A DNA stretch of 64,000 nt from Phoronis australis (taxonomy: Eukaryota > Phoronida > Phoronidae), in the NCBI GenBank assembly GCA_002633005.1, contig NMRA01000573.1, positions 62,001-126,000 of the forward strand, written 5' to 3'. Every line of letters starts with the position of its first letter. The stretch's first letter is position 1. Shown in pieces: positions 50,901 to 61,000 of the stretch. Under the pieces are notes generated by a model. The model was not told the origin of the DNA and made no database searches. It saw only the letters and a program-made list of their open reading frames with translations. A program made the translations under genes and the position numbers.

Positions 50901-53900
50901 GCTATGTTTATATAATTATTCGGGTAACCTGGATTTGATCTTCATCTATTATAGGTTGAAACTTGAAATTTCATGTCAAAATGAGGACCTCCAGCTCACA
51001 AAAGTAGTTCCTAAAAAGTAGTCCTTAAAAGCACTATTAGGCAGTTGGTTACTGGTTAGTATCAATTTGTAATGTATGGTTTAAAATCTTTGATGTCTGG
51101 ACTGGACACGTGATTGGTTCATGTCTGTTGATGTCTGGACACGTGATTGTTTAGTGTCTGTTCATCACTTTAGATACTGAGAAAGTATACAGTCGCGCAG
51201 CTGAAACCATCTTTGCCAAATATGGGAAATGCCAAAGTTGGGCATTGGTGGAAAAAGTGCAAGGCAAAACGGATGTTGAAGACGCTACCATTGTGATAGG
51301 TATCTGACACCGACCCATGTTGTTAAGGTCTCCTCCCACTCTGTGCGACTAGCCATTACGAGAGTTATCTTATGGTTGTCTTGATTCTAACCATTAGCTT
51401 GATCATGTGACGTGTCCCTTGGTTGGTGGAGAGTCTCGCGCAGCGTTTATTTGGTGAAGCTGAAATCACAAATTTTAAACTGAAAGAAGTCAGAAGGCGG
51501 ATTCAGTGATATTTTTCTGTTTATTGCAAAAAGTCTCAAGTTTGGCACAATGAAAATTCTATTATTTTGCTCAAGGTCAGAGCTTGTATTGAATTTTAGA
51601 AGCGGGCGATATGCACTGTCCCAAATTGAAGAATTTTGATCACCGGCAAACGATCATTCACCTCAGTGTTACAGACTGTTAAAGTGGCTGCGTGAAAATA
51701 TTGAATTAGTGTTTATTTTGGGCAATGTTTTAAATGACAAGTCTATTTCTAAATTCCGTATACTAAGTTCTGTATCTGTTGTTTTAGAAGTGTGAGAAAC
51801 CCCAAAAATTGCCATGTCCCATTCTTCAGAATTGAGAAAATTCAACTACTTAAATTTCAGTGTCCCACAAACCAGAAAACGTTTACCATAGTTCTGTGAT
51901 AGCTCTGGTAATGGCTTGATCATGTAGAGAAGGCGGCTCCTGACTCCTTCTTATCTCTGTGCTTCCAACTCTTTGTACCTCCATCTCTTTTAGACACCGA
52001 GTCAATTTACACTGAGGTGACATCTATTGTTCTGGCCAGGTATGGCAAGACATTCACATGGGAAATTAAGTCGAGGCAAATGGGAAAAAAGGAGGAAGAT
52101 GCGTCAAAGATCGTTATAGGTATGCGGTAATGCTTCAATTATTTCACTCAAAAATTGCCGCTATGTTTTTTTTCAAAAGTTGACTGCTGTGTTACAAATG
52201 AATGACAATTGCCATTCCTACATCTAACCAGTGCTAACTCTGCTCGTAAAATCAAATTTTTTTGATGCTCATTTGGAATTCCACATGTCAGATGTAATGC
52301 ATGCTGAAAAGTACTTCCCCAATTGAACTCTGTATTGCACAGACAAGGGCCAGCACAGACAGACACTTATGCACCTCAAACGCAAATGAGCACAGTCAAT
52401 AGCTCTGCGTGAATTTCTTTACCTAGTGAGTGTAAATCGTAAATCCTAACAGCATGCGGTTGAGGTGAATGAAGTGATACCTGATTACATTCATATCAAC
52501 CATTTTTTGCTCTAACCATAGCAAATTTTGTAGCAAACCATAGCAAACCATAACACTGACGAAAACTAGTCAAAATATGAGCAAATGTCAAAATGCATTA
52601 CATGTACCTACTTACCTATTAAAGGCACGTACATTTAGTAACTGTGAGTGTTGTTATACTCCTTGGGAACTCCTTTGGCCCTGTCGAGCAAGGCTCGTGA
52701 TATGAGATTATTTTGAGAGATTGCCAGTAAAACCCAAAGCGAAGGCTTGAAAACTTTATTAAGAACATCTGCAAAAATGTGTGTTAATTCCTGAAAATGT
52801 GTGGCATTTTGGCAGTTTTGGCACCACACCGTAGGACTACTGGAACAGTAAAAATACATAGCAAATACGGAATTCGTGTATTGGTTGACATGTATGCAGT
52901 TATCTTCAGTACCCAATGAAAATATTGCTTCCATCATCTCACAACTGTATCTCTCGCTCAATCGTGTGTGTGTGTGTTGCTGTTATAGTGTGTTGCTGTT
53001 ATACTGTTTACTATGAACATTGTTTACAGGTCTGAGCAGTTTGCCTTGCTGTGTGCCAGAAACAAAGACGTTGGGTAGTTTTCATTTGAGGCACACAGTC
53101 AAGCTTGTATGCGTAGCTATCTGTCTGTAATGGCTTAAAGAAACTGCAGTGCCTGGATGATCTAACTGACACAATGTCAGACAGCTTTGTGTTCTATAAA
53201 CGCACTACTATTAATAAATACAATAAGAATTCACAGAAATTCATCACAAATTATTGCACAGCTTCATTGGGCATTATTACTGGCAGTGTCGGAGGAAAAA
53301 ATTCCTTAAATTTATTCTCAGATTTTGTTTGGCACTTTTGCTAAAAATCTGAAATCGCTACAGAGTCGTCAGATTTTTTGCGAGTTGCAACTAAGCTGTT
53401 TGGCACTAAGTGTAGGTCCCTGCTATGACGCATGCATAAAATGCACAATCGACGTGTTCTTGCTGTCTACTTTGTCCAAAGTTAAAATTCAAATGGCAAA
53501 TTGGTTGCACATGATTTAACCATATTGCGCCACCTTGTTTTGGCAACCTGGGAATTTTGCCAGGTCACATTTGGCGAGTTGACCTTATGCTAAACGTCGA
53601 GCTCTGTATGTATTCGCATATTCCTTATTTGGTAATTATCTGAATCATAACTTGACGACTTTAAAGCTCCAAGTGACTTCTCATTGTATCTTCAGATGAG
53701 CTACAACTTCCCTTGACTGTTGAAGAATACCTCAAACAAACGTGGGTTGAGCAAGAAAGACTTTTTCCAAAAACAGACTTATTGCCAGGTATAAATGCAT
53801 TTTTTCATTTCAATTGTTTCCACTATTGTTGTAAATGGTCTAAGTTTTCCCAAATATTGGCTGATGATGCATGAAATTGTGGCACACAGTGCTGTTTTGT

Positions 53901-55207
53901 AGTAGCCTCTGTATCAAACTCTTGAGAATAGTTGAAGCGTTCACTTATAAATACACAGGATGTGTGTGTGAATGTTACTTAGGAATTGAACAGAGAGGAA
54001 GAGGAAAAGAGATGAAGGTAGACAAAACTGAATTACCATGTGCCTCAGATTCATGTTGAAGCCATTTTGGTAGATACTAGATTTTTAAGCAAGGGCAATC
54101 TGACTGGCCTTACGTGGTCCTCCACATTATGGTTAGGGAGACTGAACTGCTCAGGGACCGGTAGGTGTTAAATTGTCGATGCTCATTCATGTATTTTAAT
54201 TTTAAGTTTTCTTCCATATATTCATTTCTAGAGGAAAATCATCATTTGTGCTTACTGTGCAAAAACATCTTTTCATTGTTTATGTATCGTATTCTTGCAT
54301 TCCGTTATTTTTATTTTATTTTAATGATATTCATTTCAAAGGTGTGGAAAAGCTTGTTCGGCATTTGCACAAACATGGCATCCCAATGGGACTGGCCACG
54401 GGTTCCAGCGAAAAGAAGTATGTGCTGAAAATTACCAGACATAAGGAGCTCTTCAGTCTTTTCCATCACGTGACTTTTAGTTCTGGTAACCCGGAAGTAA
54501 AACATTCCAAGCCCGCCCCAGATGTCTTTCTTGTGTCCGCGAGCAAGTTTCCTGAGGACCCAGACCCTAGCAAGGTAATTGTGGTTACCGCATATCTACT
54601 CATTTAGACTCATGCTCCTCTATGTGAAACTGAGCATAGATTCATATCCTGGTGGCTGAGCCTGGAAATGTTTGAGTAAAACCTGGAGACAGTTAAACAC
54701 CGTGCAAGCTAATAAAACCATTATATGAAAAGCTGGCATGAAATAGTTCTGAGAGAAAAGAAGGAAACTATAAAATTTACAGCTCAAGCATGCATGTCTA
54801 TAGTGAGACTATGCCATTCACGCCTATATACCGAGCAACTGTGATTGTTTCCTACTTGGACAGCACAAAATGCATTAGTGGTCTATTCCTGGGTTGTCTC
54901 TTCTAAGTTTAAACCAGTTGATAAAAGAGATTATCGTTAATCTTTAAAATGTGATAGTTGGTTACTCCATCCGTGATGTCACTCTTGTTGAATTGTATTT
55001 TGACTTACTGTATTGCTCTTCTCTCAGGTCTTGGTGTTTGAAGATGCCAACAATGGTGTAGAGGGGGCACTGAATGCAGGCATGCAGTGTGTATGGATCC
55101 CTGATCCCCGGGCTGACACAAGTCAACTGGTTGACAAGGTAACCCTGCTGAGATCAATGGAAGACTTCAGGCCAGAGCAGTTTGGTCTGCCACCCTATGA
55201 TTCTTGA
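47924..55207 (+). CDS. PUDP: Pseudouridine-5'-phosphatase (HAD family), complete, with duplicated exon 2
   Basis: PUDP (HDHD1) dephosphorylates pseudouridine 5'-phosphate in the cytosol. Exons are 47924-47981, then either 51174-51299 (2a) or 51994-52119 (2b), 53696-53788, 54342-54574 and 55028-55207. With one exon 2 the protein is 229 residues, against 228 in human. All four HAD motifs are present: nucleophile and acid/base D13 and D15 (FDIDGLLLDTE), T112 (LATGSS), K149 (HSKPAPDVF) and E175-D176 (VFEDANNGVEGA). The C terminus FGLPPYDS matches human FGLPSYE. Residues 20 to about 90 form the substrate-facing cap. Exon 2b resembles the human sequence (YGKTFTWEIKSRQMGKK), whereas 2a is more divergent. 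Introns 1-3 are phase 1 and intron 4 is phase 0. The start ATG at 47924 is followed by GCT GCG, like the human MAA start. Confidence 0.93.
48505..48600 (+). mobile_element. tRNA-derived SINE-like repeat
   Basis: GTGTGGCTCAGTAGTTTGAG (A-box region) is followed by a GGGAGACCCGGCCTT segment where a decayed B box would sit. It lies in PUDP intron 1. No proper cloverleaf forms. Confidence 0.45.
49403..49468. repeat. 33-bp tandem duplication
   Basis: Two units starting AGACATATTGTCTGTATCAG at 49403 and AGACATATTATCTGCATCAG at 49436 differ at a few positions. They lie in PUDP intron 1. Confidence 0.8.
51096..51165. repeat. ~35-bp tandem duplication just upstream of PUDP exon 2a
   Basis: TGATGTCTGGACTGGACACG at about 51090 and TGATGTCTGGACACGTGATT at about 51129 begin two similar units, each containing GGACACGTGATTG and GTCTGTT. 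The second unit ends within 15 bp of the exon 2a acceptor. Confidence 0.7.
51174..51299 (+). CDS. PUDP: PUDP alternative exon 2a (divergent cap exon)
   Basis: This exon is 126 nt, phase 1 in and out, with acceptor CTTTAG and donor GTATCT. It encodes 42 residues beginning DTEKVYSRAAETIFAKYGK and ending ATIVI. It aligns with exon 2b without gaps, at 14 identities in 42. The DTE that follows the catalytic DIDG block, the YGK motif and the Trp are kept. The usual MGK is changed to QGK, and the segment after the Trp is ALVEKV. There are no stops and both splice sites are sound, so it does not look like a decayed exon. Confidence 0.85.
51994..52119 (+). CDS. PUDP: PUDP alternative exon 2b (canonical cap exon)
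   Basis: This exon is also 126 nt and phase 1 in and out, with acceptor CTCTTTTAG and donor GTATGC. It encodes 42 residues beginning DTESIYTEVTSIVLARYGK and ending ASKIVI. Its pattern (YGKTFTWEIK, then MGKK) follows human PUDP (YDKKYSWDVKSLVMGKK), so it is the conserved version. It lies 694 bp downstream of exon 2a. Confidence 0.9.
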
Positions 55208-55289
55208 TGAATGTGGTTAAGTAGTGGTCATAAATGAGCGGTGTCTGTCGCGACCTTGTGCAATTGTAATCATTGATCAGTATGAACAA

Positions 55290-55295
55290 AATAAA
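55290..55295 (+). terminator. PUDP polyadenylation signal
   Basis: An AATAAA lies 83 bp after the PUDP stop codon on the coding strand, giving a short 3' UTR. Confidence 0.7.
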
Positions 55296-55564
55296 CTGTA
55301 CATATCTTTATCATACTCTGTCAAACTAAGACAAACTTCTTGCCACAATAATTTGGCAGTTTAGCTGAACTTTTGTTTGACACATTAAAACAGTTTTTGT
55401 CAATATTTAGTCAGATTTATTGAACCTATCCGCTAATTGATTATTTGTGAAATTCCTTGCATAGTAGGTGTTCATGACTTTAACAAAAGTGCATGGAGCA
55501 ACAGTTGTCAAGATTTAGTCCTCATTGAAATGGATATGTGGTCCCCTTTTTGAGCCTTGAAGGT

Positions 55565-55640
55565 ATTTCAAAATTCTATGTTCAGTTTATTTCAAAATTC
55601 TATGTTCAGTTTATTTCAAAATTCTATGTTCAGTTTATTT
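55565..55640. repeat. 24-bp tandem repeat, three perfect units
   Basis: The unit ATTTCAAAATTCTATGTTCA plus GTTT is repeated without change at 55565, 55589 and 55613, then breaks down. Identical units point to recent expansion. Confidence 0.95.
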
Positions 55641-57924
55641 TGAAAACTGACGTAGATGCACTAGGTAGCCTGGTTAGGTGTAAATAAAATTAAGGTTTAT
55701 TTTCATCATTTGATTTTTCATTTTGTATTTGCATGCCTCGAAAACATTATTTTGTAATATGACAAACGATCTGTCTAATTTTTAAAAGCTAAGTGAATTT
55801 TTGATGAAAAGGAGCATCCCCACATGATAAAAAGTGGAGAAAATTAAAACTTTATTAACTTTAGATTAACCCATATCAGAGGAGTGAAGGTCATTTTATT
55901 TTTAATTGGTGGTTATTAATTCATCACCTGGTGAGATTTGTAGTGATGTGACATGGTTTAGGAGCTGTTGCCAAATGGACGGAAATGTTGTTGGAATCTA
56001 GTGGTGCTTTTTGGGGTGCTTTTTGGAGTGCTTTTTAAATGATTCAAATGTAGAAACAAATACAGATCTTTGCTTCATTTGTGATTTGTACTGCATTTTA
56101 ATTCTTTTCTTTCTTTTGCAAATATTTAACTTTTGACACATGGTTGGTTTTTGGCTCCGATTCTGTGTAACTGTTGGTCTTGTGATGAGCAAATAATTGG
56201 TGTTGTCTTTCACCTGAAAATGGTCATATAATCAGGCTCCTCTTGGACTGATAAAACCTTATGCTAAGGATTGGCGAATTGTGGTTCCCCCTAGATGTGA
56301 TCACTGTTTTGATAAACTTAATGGTTTCCAAATTGTACAACTGTGGTGGCATTTCCTGTGGTGTGCAAGTCCGTCAGCCTATCTCTAAATTATTGTTACT
56401 GAATTGCTCTGTACTAAAAAACACAATGCTAAAAATGAATAAAATCAAGAATTTGAACTTGGACTTCTTTTCTCTTTTAGGAGATAATGGTGATGTTTTT
56501 GCCTATTTAACAGTTGGGCTTTAGCTGAAATATGGGCGTATTTGCGGTGCCTATAGTGGAAATATTCCATTTTTGTGTGTCCATGGATACATGCACTGGC
56601 ATGCACCTGTAATCTCATATTGGTGTTATCTCTGTTCAACATGTGGGTGTAACTCCAGCTTTTACAGCAGTACCTCCAAAACGCCTCGGAGGGTCTTCTT
56701 GAAAGTTGGTGGGTGCGTTTCTGTGGGGACTTGCAGAAGGATCCCACTACAACTGTTCCCTCTAATGGCAATATTAATATTTTACATTTCCCTCTGTACC
56801 TTGATAAATTTTCAAGATATTTGGCAAATAGTTTTCTATTAAGGAAATGATGATGTTTTCCTATTTTCTGATGGGTTTGAGGCATTCTGCACCATCTTGT
56901 GGCCATTTGTGTTATTTGCATCTTGACATAGCTTCATGAAATTAGGCAAATAAGTTTCTATTTTGGAGAGGAAGGCTATTTTTGTTTGTGCTATTTTGTG
57001 TTACCAAGAAGCCATTTTTATGATGCTAATTAATAACCACGTTAGGATCATACAATTTAAGGCGCAGTCATGGGCGCATTTCAAGTCTTTGGATTACTCT
57101 TGGTGATAAAAATTTTCAGCCATGTGATTCGCATATAGGAAAATGTATATTTTTCGGTCCAGTGGGTATTCCAGACCTAATAGGGACAATCCCTGTGTTG
57201 CAATCTAGTAAGGTTTTGATAGTTTGAATACAACTTACCCCTCGTATGAAAAGTAAACACCCTCAGAGCGGTGGTAGCCCTCACGTGTGGAAATGTGTTT
57301 GTCTTGCTTAATGCGCCAATTTCTACCAAGTGAATTGTTTCTTCCAAAGTGATCTAATCGGTAGGACAGGGGGCGTTGTTGTTCTATGTGCAATGTCTTT
57401 TCTGTACCTCGTCATTGTGAGGCCACCGCAGACGAAGGGCTACGTTCTTTAATGGGTGTGAGCTCAGTTCACAACTGACCTCTGGGACTAACTGAACAGC
57501 GAGGATTTGTGCCCCACGATGCGGTTAATCGATTGCCTCACTTGTTGGCTTCCTTTCGCCAAACGACCTAGTTAAATCCTCATAGCATGCTGGTGAGGTG
57601 AGCCAAATGCTTACAAATTAGTATCTTCAGTAGCCAAAGAAATCGCCTTATGTGACAATAACGAATTTTTTGCTGGCTCATTGTAACCCTGTGTGCTCAT
57701 ACTTCATTTACGATATTTGCTACTTTAGATAACAGGTCAGCCAGCATTTTGCCTGGCATTGAATGGATAATAATGACGTGACGTAGATTTCACACTGTAG
57801 GGCTCTGTGTGTTGTGGCATTAAGTCGTGTTAAACTTGGTTATCACAGAATTATACGCCCTAATGACTAGTCAGGATTACTAGTTGTGCAATTGATGTTA
57901 AATAAACAATTATATTCGTGAAAT
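55641..57924. other. Intergenic stretch between convergent PUDP and EF-hand genes
   Basis: A small array of GTGCTTTTTGG-type units lies at about 56006-56037. No gene is recognised. Open frames on both strands near 56445-56921 have no domain similarity that I can see. Confidence 0.4.
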
Positions 57925-57930
57925 TTTATT
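57925..57930 (-). terminator. EF-hand gene polyadenylation signal
   Basis: On the minus strand AATAAA occurs about 117 bp downstream of the proposed stop codon at 58047-58049. This supports the placement of the terminal exon. Confidence 0.6.
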
Positions 57931-58046
57931 TCATGCAAGCGATGTTGTGAATAAACACTATTTTTTAAGCAGGGATGTAATAGAATGCAAATTCGCGTCC
58001 ATCGTTCGGTCAAGTTTCAGTACCAAATCGCCAGTCCTACTCGGCT

Positions 58047-61000
58047 TTACTCTTCATCGGCTGAAACAAGTAACATGATTGTAAATCTTACTGTTGCGAT
58101 GACTGAGTAAAAACCAAGATGTGCTAAAGATAAAATATTTGAATGTTTTTTCAGTTCAGGTCTGACGCTGCGTTATTTAAACAGAGAAAAAAAATAATAT
58201 CCTCTCCTGGTTTTTCATTGCATTGGCCCTGTTTTCGTCAGCTAAGGACTGGTTCACTTTAAATTTCCAACATGAGACAATACTAAACGTTGCCTTAACA
58301 CCAAATGAGCTGATGTAAGGAGAGCAATATACTCCCAGATAAAGCGGGAGAATCCAGTTTTATGTAGAAGAAAATTCAGTATACGGACAACTTCCAAACA
58401 GGAGTGAAATATTTCAAGAACGTCACCAGATGGGGCTGTGAAAACTGGAACGCTTAAAACTGTGAATGGCATAGGTTTATATTACACATTGTGCGTCAAA
58501 AACTAGCTAAGAAGAGCTACACTGGTCGACTACGTTGGAAAGTCGACTGTCGCTGTTCCCTCCTCGCCTCATGTTACTCTATAATGTCACGTGGCTTGAT
58601 TCACTTGTAACGATTATGTAGTTAAATTGGCCCTTAGGTAAAAAGTAGTGCAAATCCTCGGGAAAGGGAAAAGCCAAATTTGTCCCCTCTCAATCGCCAC
58701 AGTTATCGCCCTTTGGTCGTTAGTCGCCAATTTCTCACATCCCAATGTCGCCACCAAAGTTTCGCCGACGCCGCAAATTATTCGAAGACACGTGTCCCCC
58801 ACTTGGGCTCGGGCATCGTTGACCACAGAATTTATACACTGTTGGGACTTACCCTGTGCTTCCTCGAGTTGTGCCACGATGTCCATGTCGTCCTCCGTCA
58901 ATTCGTCTGAAATAGCAGAAAATGGACATAATTACCTCGCTTCGAGTTTAAATTGATAATCTAATTTACTGCAAAACAAAAATAAATAATTTGTGGACTT
59001 ATTTTATGTAAATGATACCCTATCGTCCCCATCTCGGAGACTTCTACAGATCGTCTGAAGCCGGTGTGTTGGCGTGTCGGCATTGGCATCAGACGATCTA
59101 TTGAAGCCTCCGGGAGGAGACGTTGCGTTATCATTTATATAAAGTAAGTCTAAAAATTGATTTATTTTTGTTTTGCATTATGTCATATCTGGATGAGTAT
59201 CACCATTCAATTGGTCGAATTTACTGTTTTTATGTTTGCGACTTTCCCCCTTCACTCAGTTGTCTTGAGTTCTTTTTAGTCGAAGGTTTCCGTTCATTGT
59301 GTGAAGGTGCATCGTTTTGGTAATACTATATAGTCTCCGCACTCAGTAGATACTTGCTAAAATTCTTTTGCACGTTGTTCATCAAAATTGATCGACCAAA
59401 TCATTCACCCAAGGTCCCTTTAGGACTAGAAAAAGCGCGATATTCAAGTGAAAATATTTACAGAAAGCGAAGTGTTGATTTTAAAATATTACTGTTTTAG
59501 TGTTAAAAACAGTAGCAGCAAGACTGTATATTGTCAATCGCGGTAGCAACAAATGAAACTGTGTTTTTGGCTTATTAATTAATGCCCAGCAACGGGACGA
59601 ACTTGTACGATTGAGTGCGCCGAGGGACGCATGCTTTGCACATTGCGCCCGTCACACTTGCAGAACAATTACGCCATTTACATCAAATTTCCCTGATCAG
59701 AGCCTGAGTTATGTTAGCTGATGTTTGGCAGACTGAATTTCTGGAAAGTCATTCCTGTTGTTTGACAGTCTAGGAATAGAAATTTGAAGGAAACAATTTT
59801 ACCACTGAAAACTTGAAGATCTGATATATGGAGTTCAAGAAATTTCCAAGGCAAAATTTACAGCATTTAGCGGTAAAAGTACTAAACTAAAAAATTAGCT
59901 CAAGCAATGAACTGAAGTTTCAAAAAAGTACGGAAAGAATCTGTAAGTCTGACATTTTTCTGTCGCACTCTGTTCAAGTTGCTTTGACCTAAAAGAAATA
60001 TACCAAAACTGCGGCCGATGAAGTGATTGTTTGGTAAGGATGTTGTGTTGAATTGTTGTATTGAATTCACAGTTCCGGTTCCATAAGCGAAGAGTTTTCG
60101 AAGCGAGTGCAAACTAATTGTCTTGCAGTCTAAAGAACGCATTGAGCTTGGTTCTTACCGTTGTTTAACCTTTGCTGTAGGCCCTCGAGGTAATTTCGTT
60201 TCTCTTCGTCCGTCGCCTGCTCTTGATCATCTGACGAAACAGTTGGTGTTTTAGGGAATGTCCGACATTGTTTACATCGTACATTTCACAAGATTTTAGA
60301 TATTGCCAACTAAAAAGAAAACTTTATTTGTCTTTCTATGATAGGCTTTATATAATTAACCGTCTTCCTGTGTTTGCTATGAACACAGCTTATTTTTTCT
60401 CTCCAACTCGTTTTTTTTTTTCTTAACGACATTTCTCTTGTGAACAGTACTTTGTTTCCTACTAGACCTGTAGAAGGAACATATTGTATGCAAGAAAAAT
60501 GTGTTAAGAACCAAAGAATTGCAGGGCGCGAGAAAAAATACGGCATTGCTTGATGAGAGAAACCCTATACAGTATGTGAGGATGCCTGTACCTGTCTGTT
60601 CGTCTTCGTCTTCCATTTCTCGCAGGAATTCCTCCGTGTCGTCATCTGAAATGAACGCAATGTGTAGAGCAACTAGCTACATATATGGTACCAACACGCT
60701 GTGTTTTTCAGAAATGTTTTGAGTTGGGGACATAACATCCTGCCTTAGTCGTGGCTCTTATGCCTTATTGAAGTACATGTAGCTAGTGAGTACTCCCCCT
60801 GTTTTTTTCATTTTTAGAATTCCTTTGAAAATTCCCAGGTGTTGGTTTCATGAAAAGTGACTTGACTTAAGTCGAAAATTTGGTCTTGTCCTCCACGAAA
60901 CTGTTTATGGAAAATTAATCTTGCTTTAGCACAAATGCAAGAAGTCTCAGAATTATATATATAGCTGCTAGTTTTTGAGATAATTTCTATGAGTTATTTC

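Noticed and set aside
58254-58472. 72-codon frame as the last exon of the EF-hand gene
   Set aside because: Its composition does not continue the acidic protein. The ADEE-stop exon at 58047-58060 has a better acceptor, correct phase and a nearby AATAAA.
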